A DNA stretch of 64,000 nucleotides from PALSA-607 sp963737705 (lineage in GTDB: Bacteria; Actinomycetota; Actinomycetes; Acidothermales; Acidothermaceae). The notes under the pieces are model-generated. The model did no database searches. It worked only from the letters and a program-made list of their open reading frames with translations, and had not been told where the DNA came from. Below, piece by piece: positions 1-8,540 of this stretch; the stretch's first letter is position 1; the number at the start of each line of letters is the position of its first letter. The position numbers and the translations under genes were made by a program. Where the stretch lies: the NCBI GenBank assembly GCA_963737705.1, contig CAVTTP010000006.1, positions 1,178,001 through 1,242,000 on the forward strand. The letters run 5' to 3'.

Positions 1-776
1 GAGGCGTCTTGGTCCAGGCGCTAGGGGCGGCCTACGCACTGTTCGCCGATGTCGCCAGTTTCGTCGTGTCCGTCGTGGCGGTGTTCGCGATCCGAGCCGA
101 GGAGCCGCCACCGGCCTCTGAGCGACGCAAGATGCGGCACGAGGTCGTCGAGGGCGTGCGCTTTCTCATGGAACACAAGGTGCTGCGCGCATTCATCGTC
201 TCTGCTGCCACCTCGAATCTTTTCGCGGGCGGCGCGCAGGCAATCACGGTGCTCTTCTTGGTGCGCGTCGTTCGGGTGCAACCAGGCATTGTCGGCCTCC
301 TGCTCTCGGTCGGTGCTCTCGGAGGCCTGGTCGGCGCGATACTGGCCCGCCGGCTGATCCGGCTGTTCGGCGACGGCCGAACGATGGTGCTGGCCGCAGT
401 CGTCGAAGCGTTGAGTGCGCTTCTCGTGCCCGCCACCGAGCAGGGCTGGCGGCTCGCACTGTTCTGCCTCGGCCAGGCGATCGCCAGCATGGCCATCGTT
501 GCGTTCAACGTCGTGGCCAGCAGCTACCGGCAGGAAATCGTGCCGGCTCGGTTGATGGGTCGGGTAATCGCCGCGAACCGGATGGTCACCTGGGGCGCGT
601 TGCCGATCGGCGCGTTCGGCGCTGGTGCACTCGCATCGAGTCTCGGCGTGCGGACGGCGTTGTGGATCCTCGCTGGCGGGTTGTCCCTAGCCCCGCTCTC
701 GCTGGCCCTAGCCGGAGTGGCGACCCTTCGCACGTTGCCACGCGACGCGGCCGTACCCGTCGAGACACCCGTCTAG
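1..776 (+). CDS. MFS transporter, C-terminal part (cut by window start)
   Basis: The reading frame is open to the first base of the window, so the N-terminus lies outside. About 255 residues are visible, made of alternating hydrophobic segments and short basic loops (for example RRLIRLFGDGR), as in the second half of a major facilitator superfamily permease. The cytoplasmic-loop pattern and the final helices resemble the MFS_3/enterobactin-exporter-like group common in Actinomycetota. Substrate cannot be told. It ends a few bases from the convergent DUF6221 gene. Confidence 0.75.
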   Translation, partial: GVLVQALGAAYALFADVASFVVSVVAVFAIRAEEPPPASERRKMRHEVVEGVRFLMEHKVLRAFIVSAATSNLFAGGAQAITVLFLVRVVRVQPGIVGLLLSVGALGGLVGAILARRLIRLFGDGRTMVLAAVVEALSALLVPATEQGWRLALFCLGQAIASMAIVAFNVVASSYRQEIVPARLMGRVIAANRMVTWGALPIGAFGAGALASSLGVRTALWILAGGLSLAPLSLALAGVATLRTLPRDAAVPVETPV

Positions 777-1237
777 CTGGAGGAGACCGCCTGTAGCGGG
801 CGCATGCCGAGGTCGGGGCGCCACTCATCGCGGTAGCCGGGACGGTTGGAGTAGGTCATGGCCATCTCACGAATGACGCCGCGGGCTTCGTCTGCGGAGC
901 GGGTCGTCGTCCACCATGCTTTTGCAAGATTCTGCAGGCGAGCGAGCATCCGACGCTTCGAATCGCAGTCAGCGAGCACCCGCTCAGGATTGAACCGTTC
1001 GATGAACATCTTGGCCTCGGCACCGCGAAAACCGGTCTCCTGCCGGTCGGCGCCCCATGAGTCGGCGCACACCGTGCCATTCGGCCGGACCAGGGCGTCG
1101 CGCTGAGTGGGAGTGTCGACGACCCTCCAGCGCCACGGTTCGCTGCCGGCACTGCGTGCCTTCATCTCGTCTTCGGCGATTTGAAGCAGCAGCCATTCCG
1201 TCAGGTTGTCGATGGTGGTGCGCGACGGGAGTGCCAT
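773..1237 (-). CDS. DUF6221 family protein
   Basis: About 154 residues if started at the ATG complementary to 1235-1237; a longer frame to 1351 exists but the family similarity starts near this methionine. The layout matches DUF6221: an N-terminal helix LTEWLLLQIAEDE, a WRWRVVDTP strand, a FIERFNPERVLADCDSKRRML helix (the family's arginine-rich H-D-P-x-R-V-L region) and a final YSNRPGYRDEWRP motif (usually YxDHPxYxxEWRP). The family is confined mostly to Actinomycetota, often in variable regions, and has no known function. It overlaps the end of the MFS gene on the other strand by a few bases. Confidence 0.75.
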   Translation of the reverse strand: MALPSRTTIDNLTEWLLLQIAEDEMKARSAGSEPWRWRVVDTPTQRDALVRPNGTVCADSWGADRQETGFRGAEAKMFIERFNPERVLADCDSKRRMLARLQNLAKAWWTTTRSADEARGVIREMAMTYSNRPGYRDEWRPDLGMRPLQAVSSS

Positions 1238-1417
1238 GGGGCTCGCGGTCCTTCCGATGGAGCAGGCTTGACGGCCGGCTGGCGGTTCGCAAGAGGGCCG
1301 ATTGCCTACAAAGACATCATCGAAACGGGTGAGCCCAGTCTTGACCGGCAAACGTGCGATAGCGCCGTTTCAACCCCTTCGGCCTAATGGCGACCGCGAA
1401 ACGAGTGCTGACAAGGC

Positions 1418-2608
1418 CTACAGCAACGTCGCGTACAGATCGCGCGTGCGTTCGGCAATCGCCGTCCAGCTGAAGTGCTCCACCGCTCTGCTGCGCCCGG
1501 CGACGCCCATGGCACGCGCGCGAGCGGGGTCGCGAACCAGCGCGTTCACTGCCTCCGCGAAGGCGCCGGCGAACGCGTCGGGGTCGCGCGGCGCGCCGTA
1601 GGGGTCGGCCGGGTCAGGGTCGATGGGCACCAGCACGCCCGTTTCGCCGTCCGCGACCACCTCAGGAATGCCGCCGGTACGGGTAGCGACGACCGCCGTC
1701 TCGCAGGCCATCGCTTCGAGGTTGACGATGCCCATGGGCTCATAGATCGACGGGCAGACGAAGACCGTGGCTGCCGAGAACACCTGGATGAGCTCCGTCT
1801 TGGGCAGCATCCGGCGGATCCAGAACACGCCGTCTCGGGTCTCTTGCAGCGCGAGGATGCCGCTTTCGACCTCGTCTTCGATCTCCTGGGTGTCGGCGGC
1901 GCTGGCCAGCACGACCAGCTGTGCCTCATGGTCGAAAGAGTGCGCAGCCTTCAGCAGGTAGGGCAGGCCTTTCTGCCTGGTGATGCGGCCGACGAAGATG
2001 ACGATCGGCCGATCGAGGTCGATGCCGTGGTCGATGAGCACCGATGAATCCGTGGTCGGTGCGTACTCGTGCGTGTCGATGCCGTTGTGGATGACGTGCA
2101 ATCGACCTGGGTCGACCAGCGGGTAGCAGCGCAGCACGTCGTCGGCCATGCCCGCGGAGACGGCGACGACCGCATCGGCCGCTTCAATCGCCGTCCGCTC
2201 GCAAAACGATGACAGCGCATAGCCGCCGCCGAGCTGCTCGGCCTTCCACGGACGCAGCGGCTCGAGGGAATGGGTGGTCACGACGTGCGGCGCATCCTGG
2301 AGCAGCTTCGCGACATGACCCGCGAAGTTCGCGTACCAGGTGTGCGAGTGCAAGATGTCTGCGTCGCCGGTCGTGGCGGCGATCGACAGGTCAGTCGACA
2401 TCGTGAGCAACGCGGCATTGGCTCCGAGCTCGAGCAGCGTCGGATCGGCAAAATGCGCGAAAACACCCGGCTCCGACCGCGGCTTGCCGAAGCAGTGAAC
2501 CTCGACGTCGACGAACCGACGCAGCTCGCGGGCGAGGTACTCGACGTGCACGCCAGCGCCGCCGTAGACCTCAGGGGGGTATTCGCGGGTGAGCAGCGCG
2601 ACTCGCAT
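1418..2608 (-). CDS. glgA: Glycogen synthase / alpha-maltose-1-phosphate synthase, GT4 type
   Basis: A 396-residue GT-B fold glycosyltransferase. The chosen ATG (complement of 2606-2608) gives the family's usual start MRVALLTREYPPEVYGGAG; an upstream in-frame start adds 17 unrelated residues. An FVGRITRQKG motif and a C-terminal EPMGIVNLEAMACETAVVA segment (family 4 E-x7-E nucleotide-sugar site) are visible. Actinobacterial members of this group (Rv1212c type, GlgM) make maltose-1-phosphate from ADP-glucose and glucose-1-phosphate, and some extend glycogen. It is transcribed divergently from glgC, which makes its ADP-glucose donor, as in mycobacteria. Confidence 0.9.
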   Translation of the reverse strand: MRVALLTREYPPEVYGGAGVHVEYLARELRRFVDVEVHCFGKPRSEPGVFAHFADPTLLELGANAALLTMSTDLSIAATTGDADILHSHTWYANFAGHVAKLLQDAPHVVTTHSLEPLRPWKAEQLGGGYALSSFCERTAIEAADAVVAVSAGMADDVLRCYPLVDPGRLHVIHNGIDTHEYAPTTDSSVLIDHGIDLDRPIVIFVGRITRQKGLPYLLKAAHSFDHEAQLVVLASAADTQEIEDEVESGILALQETRDGVFWIRRMLPKTELIQVFSAATVFVCPSIYEPMGIVNLEAMACETAVVATRTGGIPEVVADGETGVLVPIDPDPADPYGAPRDPDAFAGAFAEAVNALVRDPARARAMGVAGRSRAVEHFSWTAIAERTRDLYATLL

Positions 2609-2721
2609 GACCGGCAACGATAGCCAAGGCTGATGGCCCGCCATGGGGCAACGGGCCAACTGCGTCAGAATCCTCCCGCTGCGAAGGTCGCAATCCCGGC
2701 GCTAGGAGGTAGGTTCCCGAC

Positions 2722-3960
2722 ATGGCGAACAAGGTTCTCGGGATTGTCCTGGCGGGTGGGCAGGGCACTCGACTCTTGCCACTGACCGCCGACCGCGCGA
2801 AGCCGGCGGTGCCATTCGGTGGCATCTACCGGCTCATCGACTTCGTCCTGTCGAATCTGGTCAACGGTGGGTTCCTGAAGATCGTGGTTCTGACGCAGTA
2901 CAAGAACCACAGCCTCGACCGGCACATCACCACGACATGGCGAATGTCGACGCTGCTTGGCAACTACGTGACGCCGGTGCCGGCCCAGCAACGGGTTGGT
3001 CCGCGCTGGTTCTCTGGCTCGGCTGACGCCATCTACCAGAGCCTTAACCTCGTCTACGACGAGCGGCCCGACTACATCATGGTCTTCGGCGCCGACCACA
3101 TCTACCGCATGGACCCGCGCCAGATGCTCGACCAGCACATCGCCTCAGGTGCAGGTGTGTCGGTCGCCGGGATTCGAGCCCCACGCAAAGAGGCGTCAGC
3201 GTTCGGCGTGATCCAGACTGCCCAGCAAGGCCCAGATGCCGGACGTCGAATTGCCGCGTTCCTCGAGAAGCCCCAGGACATCGAGGGCATCGGCCTGCCC
3301 GATTCACCCGATGAGGTATTCGCCTCCATGGGCAACTACTGCTTCACCACGGCCGCACTTCTCGATGCGGTGAACCGCGACGCCGCAGACGAACGGTCTG
3401 CGCACGACATGGGCGGCAACATCATCCCGATGTTCGTCGAACGCGACGACGCACAGGTCTACGACTTCAACGACAACGTGGTGCCAGGTGCGACCGACCG
3501 CGACCGCGCGTACTGGCGCGACGTCGGAAGCCTTGACGCGTACTACGACGCCCACATGGACCTGATCTCAGTGCACCCGATTTTCAATCTCTACAACGAA
3601 AATTGGCCCATCTACACGCAGCACAGGCCGCTGCCTCCGGCGAAGATCGTGCACGAGAACACTCAGGTGGTCGACTCGATGTTGTCGAACGGTGTGATCG
3701 TCGCCGACTCGACGGTGGCGGGTTCAGTGCTCTCGCCCAACGTGCACATCGAGAGTGGCGCCAATATCGATGGCAGCGTGCTGCTCGAGAACGTGCGAGT
3801 GGGCCGGGGCGCGGTGATTCGCAACGCCATCATCGACAAGAACGTCGACGTCCCCGCTGGCGCGAGAATCGGCGTCGACCTAGCGCGCGACCGGCAGCGC
3901 TTCACGGTCTCCGACAACGGCATCATCGTGATCGGCAAGAACGCGATAGTCGACGTCTAG
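2722..3960 (+). CDS. glgC: Glucose-1-phosphate adenylyltransferase (ADP-glucose pyrophosphorylase)
   Basis: A 412-residue protein of normal length. It makes ADP-glucose from ATP and glucose-1-phosphate, the committed step of glycogen and maltose-1-phosphate synthesis. The N-terminal nucleotidyltransferase motif LAGGQGTRLLPLT and RAKPAVPFGG (allosteric/substrate region) are present, followed by FGADHIYRMD and a C-terminal left-handed beta-helix with hexapeptide character (VLLENVRVGRGAVIRN). An AGGAGGT ribosome site lies at 2704-2710. It is divergent from glgA with a 113-bp shared control region. Confidence 0.95.
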   Translation: MANKVLGIVLAGGQGTRLLPLTADRAKPAVPFGGIYRLIDFVLSNLVNGGFLKIVVLTQYKNHSLDRHITTTWRMSTLLGNYVTPVPAQQRVGPRWFSGSADAIYQSLNLVYDERPDYIMVFGADHIYRMDPRQMLDQHIASGAGVSVAGIRAPRKEASAFGVIQTAQQGPDAGRRIAAFLEKPQDIEGIGLPDSPDEVFASMGNYCFTTAALLDAVNRDAADERSAHDMGGNIIPMFVERDDAQVYDFNDNVVPGATDRDRAYWRDVGSLDAYYDAHMDLISVHPIFNLYNENWPIYTQHRPLPPAKIVHENTQVVDSMLSNGVIVADSTVAGSVLSPNVHIESGANIDGSVLLENVRVGRGAVIRNAIIDKNVDVPAGARIGVDLARDRQRFTVSDNGIIVIGKNAIVDV

Positions 3961-3973
3961 GGGTGACGCTGAG

Positions 3974-4495
3974 CTAGAGGGCGTCGCGCTGTTCGTCGGC
4001 GTCGACCCTTCGCTCATCGAGGTCCTCGAGCATCCGCTGCAACTCACCGCGGATGAAGTCACGAGTGGCCACGTCACCGAGTGCGATCCGCAATGAGGCG
4101 ACCTCGCGGGCGAGGTACTCGGTGTCGGCGATATTGCGGTCGTTGCGTGAGCGGTCGTCCTCGGACTGAATCCGATCGCGGTCGGCTTGCCGGTTTTGGG
4201 CCAGCAGGATCAGCGGCGCGGCGTACGAGGCCTGCAAGGAGAGCAGCAACGTGAGCAAGGTGTAGTTCAGGCTGTGCGGGTCGAACCGCTCGGGCTTGGG
4301 CCCCCACGTGTTCCAGACCAGCCAGACGACGATGAACACCGACATCCAGATGATGAATTTCGCCGTGCCCAGGAACCGCGCGAAGCGCTCCGAAAGCTTG
4401 CCGAAAGCCTCTGGGTCGTAGTCGGGTCGCAGCGTGACGCGACGGTCGGATTTCGGCTGGTCGAGCCCGCCCCGGCGGGGTTCACGGCGTGCCAT
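3974..4495 (-). CDS. DUF1003 domain-containing membrane protein
   Basis: About 173 residues. ATG at 4495 is preferred because a GGAGGTG ribosome site precedes it by seven bases; an in-frame GTG lies three codons earlier. The basic N-terminus (MARREPRRGG) is followed by two hydrophobic segments (FIIWMSVFIVVWLVWN and a LLTLLLSLQASYAAPLILLA stretch) and a charged C-terminal tail ending in RRVDADEQRDAL. This is the DUF1003 layout, including the S-L-Q-A-S-x-A-A-P-L-I-L signature. In mycobacteria the homologue follows the MgtE/CBS gene, as it does here. Function is unknown; a membrane or ion-linked role is inferred from context. Confidence 0.85.
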   Translation of the reverse strand: MARREPRRGGLDQPKSDRRVTLRPDYDPEAFGKLSERFARFLGTAKFIIWMSVFIVVWLVWNTWGPKPERFDPHSLNYTLLTLLLSLQASYAAPLILLAQNRQADRDRIQSEDDRSRNDRNIADTEYLAREVASLRIALGDVATRDFIRGELQRMLEDLDERRVDADEQRDAL

Positions 4496-5259
4496 CTGCT
4501 GCACCTCCAGCCGAACTGTCTGGTTGAGCCGCCGTCGTGGGCGGCGCCATTGCCGCCGTTCACGGTTTCGCTCGGATCTGTGTCGCGCCAGCCATCGGGC
4601 AGCAGGTGGTCGAGAACGTCGTCGACGGTGACCGCGCCGAGGAGCCGATCCTCGTCGTCGACGACCGGTGCGGCCACCAGGTTGTACGTCGCCAGATGAC
4701 TGGTGATGGCCGGCAGCGAGACGTCGGGACGCAGCGGCGCGATGTCGGTGTCGATGATCGAGCTCACCAGCGTCGCGGGCGGTTCGCGCAGCAGCCGTTG
4801 CAGATGTGCGGTGCCGAGGTAGCGGCCGGTCGGTGTGTCTGTAGGCGGCCGGACGACGTAGACCTGACTCGCAGTGGCCGGCGACAGGTCGGGGTTGCGG
4901 ACGTGCGCGAGTGCTTCGGCCACGGTCGCCGTCGGGTCGAGGATGACCGGCTCAGTGGTCATCAGGCCGCCCGCGGTGTTCCAGGAGTAGTCGAGCAGTC
5001 GGCGGATCGGGTTGGCCTCCTCGGGCAGCATGAGTCCGAGCAGTCGCTCCTTCTCCGCCTCGGGCAACTCGGCCAGCAGGTCCGCGGCGTCGTCGGGGCC
5101 CATCGCCTCGAGAACGTCAGCCGCGCGCTCTCCCTCCAGCGTCGCCAGGATCTCGACCTGCTCCTCTTCGGACAATTCTTCGAGGACGTCGGCCAGCCGC
5201 TCGTCGTCCAAAGCCGCCGCGACCTCAGCCCTTCGCTTCTCCGACAGGTCGTGCATCAC
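4267..5259 (-). CDS. MgtE intracellular N domain / CBS pair protein, C-terminal part of a frame-broken gene
   Basis: Contains the MgtE_N superhelical repeats (RADVLEAMGPDDAADLLAEL type) and two CBS domains (TTEPVILDPTATVAEAL; NLVAAPVVDDEDRLLGAV), but no membrane channel domain. The intact actinobacterial homologue (Rv1232c type, about 430 residues) starts with a PRC-barrel, which here is encoded in a different frame by the ORF at 5225-5809. The frame of this ORF already shows family-like sequence back to about 5398 (RRRGAIRVVDWDAVTG), so the break lies near 5395-5402. The last 80 residues are Ser/Arg-rich, unlike the family, and overlap the DUF1003 gene by about 230 bp, so a second shift near 4530-4580 is likely. 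Confidence 0.7.
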   Translation of the reverse strand: MMHDLSEKRRAEVAAALDDERLADVLEELSEEEQVEILATLEGERAADVLEAMGPDDAADLLAELPEAEKERLLGLMLPEEANPIRRLLDYSWNTAGGLMTTEPVILDPTATVAEALAHVRNPDLSPATASQVYVVRPPTDTPTGRYLGTAHLQRLLREPPATLVSSIIDTDIAPLRPDVSLPAITSHLATYNLVAAPVVDDEDRLLGAVTVDDVLDHLLPDGWRDTDPSETVNGGNGAAHDGGSTRQFGWRCSRWHAVNPAGAGSTSRNPTVASRCDPTTTQRLSASFRSASRGSWARRNSSSGCRCSSSSGWSGTRGGPSPSGSTRTA

Positions 5260-5809
5260 GCCGGCCAGGTCGGCGGGACGCAGCTGGTCGAAGGCGGCGA
5301 GCAGGTTCGCGGCACCCTGGGCGTGTTCCTGCAGGGACAGGCCGGTGACGGCGTCCCAGTCGACGACCCGGATCGCGCCGCGGCGGCGGACCCTGCTGCA
5401 CGTCGCTGCGGACCGCGACCTTGGTCAGCAGCCAGTCACGCGCGCGGCTGCGCTCCATCGCGACATCGGTCACCGTGACGACCTCGCCGGTCTCGCTCAG
5501 CGTGACCTTCCGGTCGAGCAGGTCGCCAAGCACCAGAGTCTCGGAATCGCGCTTGGCGAAGCGGCGCAGGCTCACAGTTCCGGTCGTCATGACAGCCCCG
5601 GCCTCGATGCCGGTTACCCGGGTAATCGGCAGGAAGATCGCGCGGCGGGGAGGCACCTCGACCACGAGCCCGAGCACGCGGGGCTGGCCGGTGCCGGGTC
5701 GCAGCAGCACGATGACGTCGCGGACCCGGCCGACCTGGTCGCCATTCGGATCGAAGACGACGACGCCGGCGAGGCGCGCGACAAACACCCGCGACATCGG
5801 CCCGCTCAT
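5225..5809 (-). CDS. PRC-barrel N-terminal part of the frame-broken MgtE-N/CBS gene
   Basis: The first 135 or so residues are a clear PRC-barrel (FDPNGDQVGRVRDVIVLL, PRVLGLVVEVPPRRAIFLP, LLDRKVTLSETGEVVTVTDVA), as in actinobacterial Rv1232c-type proteins. After VAVRSD the reading frame becomes Arg/Pro-rich noise ending at 5225, while the continuing homologous sequence sits in the frame of the downstream ORF. Skipping one base, or restoring two, around 5395-5402 (a CCGCCGCCG tract) would join the halves into one protein of the expected size. Either the gene is inactivated or the sequence has an indel error. A second possible start is the methionine four codons in (5797). Confidence 0.7.
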   Translation of the reverse strand: MSGPMSRVFVARLAGVVVFDPNGDQVGRVRDVIVLLRPGTGQPRVLGLVVEVPPRRAIFLPITRVTGIEAGAVMTTGTVSLRRFAKRDSETLVLGDLLDRKVTLSETGEVVTVTDVAMERSRARDWLLTKVAVRSDVQQGPPPRRDPGRRLGRRHRPVPAGTRPGCREPARRLRPAASRRPGRRDARPVGEAKG

Positions 5810-5857
5810 GTGCGGAGGCTACCGCCGCGCGGCCTGTGCTCCCCACGCCTTGGCGTG

Positions 5858-5903
5858 GACGCGCTGCAAGTCGTGGCGCGGACGCGCTGCAAGTCGTGGC
5901 GCG
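5858..5903. repeat. 23-bp tandem direct repeat, two copies
   Basis: Two identical adjacent 23-bp units, each starting GACGCGCTGCAAGTCG, at 5858-5880 and 5881-5903. A partial third (GACGCGCTGG) follows near 5919. It lies in the roughly 270-bp gap between the start of the PRC-barrel ORF and the next gene, which otherwise shows nothing recognisable. Confidence 0.85.
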
Positions 5904-6078
5904 GAGCGTGCGTGGCGCGGACGCGCTGGGGCGGGGTGGTCTGCACCGCCCTTTCGGGCCCGTTCTGATTGAAAGCGGGCAGTCAGGGGCACAACTTCGA
6001 ATAGCCGGCCGCGCTGCGGCATGCGGTAGCGGTAGATCGACCGGACGTGGGCTCGACAGCACGCGGGGAGGAGAACGG

Positions 6079-6600
6079 ATGCGAGGGTGGCCAGGACACC
6101 ATCGGGTTGACGCGGCAACGCGCTCGGAGACCAAGCGGTTGCACGACGCTCACGCCGGCGAATACGAGGGTGCGATGGAGGTTGTCCGCCAGTCACTCGC
6201 CGATCTCGATGCCGCTCGGGCCCATCGCGGCGAGATCGTCGTCCCCGCGATGCTTCGGGCGGCGCACGAGCGTATCGACGACGCTCTGGCCCGCGCTGCT
6301 GCGGCGGCGACGGCGGTCTACAAGGCCTTGTTTGAGGCGGCCGGCGGCATGTACCACGCCGAATCAGATCCCGATGTCGCGTTGTGGAAGCGGCACATGA
6401 ACACCGCACTCACGCTTCGATCCCAGCACCAGCTGTCGCAACTCGACGACGAAGGCGCGGGGCTCGGGCTGCCGTTGGCGGGCGCCCATGCGCGAACTCG
6501 CGCGGCGTTCGGCCCGCACCAGGCCGGGCTGGACTACGACGTGCATCTCGATGCATCCACGTCCCCCGACACCTCCCCTGACCGCGAGTCACTAACCTAG
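6079..6600 (+). CDS. Hypothetical protein
   Basis: 173 residues from the ATG at 6079, chosen because GGGGAGGAG lies just upstream and the in-frame sequence before it is repeat-derived Arg/Gly-rich noise. The protein looks soluble and helical: a long Ala/Glu/Arg-rich stretch (HDAHAGEYEGAMEVVRQSL, MLRAAHERIDDALARAAAAA) suggests a helical bundle or coiled coil. The C-terminus is Ser/Thr/Pro/Asp-rich. I do not recognise the family. It precedes the DevS-type kinase gene by 125 bp on the same strand. Confidence 0.55.
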   Translation: MRGWPGHHRVDAATRSETKRLHDAHAGEYEGAMEVVRQSLADLDAARAHRGEIVVPAMLRAAHERIDDALARAAAAATAVYKALFEAAGGMYHAESDPDVALWKRHMNTALTLRSQHQLSQLDDEGAGLGLPLAGAHARTRAAFGPHQAGLDYDVHLDASTSPDTSPDRESLT

Positions 6601-6725
6601 AACCGGACAGCATGTAGTTTGACGAGCTTTACAGGCGATAAGACTATTTCAGTGCGAGAATGCCGTGGAGTACCCATAACAACTCGCAAAGACCATAGAA
6701 GCGCGACTCAGTCGTCGGAGGTGCC

Positions 6726-8504
6726 GTGACCGCAGGCACGCACGAGGACATCGAGCGATTGAACGTCGAGCGGCGCACCCCAGGTAACACACGGCAGTCG
6801 GCGTCCCCTCAAGAGCCGGCGTCCCCTCAAGACCCAGCGTCCCCTCAAGAGCCACCGTCCCCTCAAGAGCCATTCGAGGATGCGCGGCTGGCCGCGCTCT
6901 TGAATGCGATCGCGGCGGTTGTTGCCGAGACCGACACCGGCACGTTGTTGCGGATGGTCGTCAGCGCAGGAGCGACGCTCGTCGACGCGGATTACGGCGC
7001 CTTCGCCATCCTCGGTGCGCAAGGCGATGTGGTCGACCTGGTCGCCCACGGGGTCGGTTCCGAGGACGGGCAACGGCTCGGACTGCTACCGGAACGGTCG
7101 GGACTGCTGGCCAAGTTGATCAGCACCAACGGCGTCATGCGTGTCGACGACGTGACGTTGCACGCCGGGACGGTCGACTTCTCCCCGAGACATCCACGCA
7201 TGGGTGCCCTGCTCGGCATGCCGGTTACCACGCGCGGGGCCGTGATCGGCGTCCTGTACGTGACTCGCGCAGCCGGTCGGCCAGGGTTCACCAGAGGCGA
7301 TGAGGCACAACTGCGTGCCCTCGGCGTCCAGGCTGGGATTGCGCTCACGAACGCAAGCGCCTTTGAGGTCGGCCGTAGGCGTGAGGACTGGTTGGAGACC
7401 CTGACTGCGGTAGCGACCGGGCTGTCCGCCGGTCGCGACCTGTCCGACGTCCTCCCGAGGGTCATCGGGCAGGCTCGCGCGATTGTCGATGCAGATTTCG
7501 CGGCTCTTGCGTTGCCGACCGATGACCCGGCTGTTTTGACGGTCCAGTACGGCGACGGCATCGATGCAGCGCACCTGATGGGCTCCCGGTTGCCGGTCGA
7601 GACCTCGCTGACGGGCACGGTGTTGAAGACCGGCAAGATGATTGAGGTCGTTGATCTGCGCAGCGATTCGCGCGTCGCTGCAAGCCACGAGGGCAAGTAC
7701 CTGTTCGGTCCTGCGTTGTTCATTCCGGTCGGTCCGCCGTCGGCGGTCCGCGGAGTACTGGTGGCATTCAACCGTTCGGGCCGCTCGGCGTTCGATCGGC
7801 AATCGGTGATCATGCTCAACGCATTTGCTGCCCAAGTAGCGGTGTCCCTCGAGCTCGCGGAGCACCGGCGCGACGACACCCGGTTGGCATTGGCCGAGGA
7901 TCGCGAACGCATCGCGCGCGACTTGCACGACGTGGTGATCCAACGACTGTTCGCGATCGGCCTCACGCTCGAAGGTGCGAGCCGTTCGATCGTCGAGCCG
8001 GACGCCGGCCAGCAAGTCGTTCGTGCGGTCGACGAACTCGACCAGACCATCAAGGAGATCCGCACTACCATCTTCGGCCTCCAGGCATCGGCGGGTGCCG
8101 ACGACCCGAGCTTGCGCGCGCGCATCGTCGCGGTGGTCGAACAATCGCTGCACGCATTGGGTTTTGTGCCTTCGTTGCGTTTCGACGGGCTCATCGACAC
8201 CACGGTGCCCGACCGAATTTCTGACCAGGTGGTGGCAGTGCTGCGCGAAGCGTTGTCGAATGCCGCGCGCCACGCACGAGCGACGCATGTCGAGGTCGTC
8301 CTCGCGGTGAACCGTGATCAGGTCACGCTCACCGTGGACGACGACGGGGTAGGTATCACCGACACCGGACGTCGCAGCGGGCTGCGCAACATGGACGTCC
8401 GCGCGAAGGCCAGCGGTGGCAGCCTGTTGCTGACAAGCCGCGAGCCTTCGGGTACTCGCATTGAATGGCGCGTTCCGCTAAACCGGCGCGCTTCGGTCGG
8501 CTAG
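6726..8504 (+). CDS. DevS/DosS-type sensor histidine kinase with two GAF domains
   Basis: 592 residues, GTG start with a GGAGGTG ribosome site. Order: a low-complexity N-terminus with four SPQEPx repeats (residues 27-48), GAF 1 (about 60-205), GAF 2 (about 220-365), HisKA_3 (ERIARDLHDVVIQRLFAIGL, phosphoacceptor His401) and an HATPase (N box EALSNAARHARA, DDDGVGI). The architecture and the FSPRHPRM motif in GAF 1 (His156) parallel mycobacterial DevS/DosS, where a histidine in this region ligates haem; haem binding here is unproven. It lacks membrane segments. The cognate regulator is probably the convergent DevR-like gene just downstream. Confidence 0.88.
   Translation: MTAGTHEDIERLNVERRTPGNTRQSASPQEPASPQDPASPQEPPSPQEPFEDARLAALLNAIAAVVAETDTGTLLRMVVSAGATLVDADYGAFAILGAQGDVVDLVAHGVGSEDGQRLGLLPERSGLLAKLISTNGVMRVDDVTLHAGTVDFSPRHPRMGALLGMPVTTRGAVIGVLYVTRAAGRPGFTRGDEAQLRALGVQAGIALTNASAFEVGRRREDWLETLTAVATGLSAGRDLSDVLPRVIGQARAIVDADFAALALPTDDPAVLTVQYGDGIDAAHLMGSRLPVETSLTGTVLKTGKMIEVVDLRSDSRVAASHEGKYLFGPALFIPVGPPSAVRGVLVAFNRSGRSAFDRQSVIMLNAFAAQVAVSLELAEHRRDDTRLALAEDRERIARDLHDVVIQRLFAIGLTLEGASRSIVEPDAGQQVVRAVDELDQTIKEIRTTIFGLQASAGADDPSLRARIVAVVEQSLHALGFVPSLRFDGLIDTTVPDRISDQVVAVLREALSNAARHARATHVEVVLAVNRDQVTLTVDDDGVGITDTGRRSGLRNMDVRAKASGGSLLLTSREPSGTRIEWRVPLNRRASVG
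6804..6871 (+). repeat. 18-bp in-frame tandem repeat, about four copies
   Basis: Four units beginning TCCCCTCAAGA at 6804, 6822, 6840 and 6858 (last one truncated). They encode SPQEPA-like hexapeptides in the N-terminal tail of the sensor kinase. Nearly identical units at DNA level suggest recent slippage or duplication. Confidence 0.9.
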
Positions 8505-8540
8505 CTAGTGCGCGGTGATTCGGCAGTCAGTTGGTGCGCG

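Noticed and set aside
4537..5968. Plus-strand ORFs opposite the MgtE/CBS gene
   Set aside because: Gly/Arg/Val-rich shadow frames; the minus strand carries recognisable PRC, MgtE_N and CBS sequence.
6992..8288. Two antisense ORFs of about 400 codons opposite the sensor kinase
   Set aside because: They are frames forced open by high GC at third positions; composition is Arg/Ser/Pro-rich and without domains, while the plus strand encodes a clear kinase.
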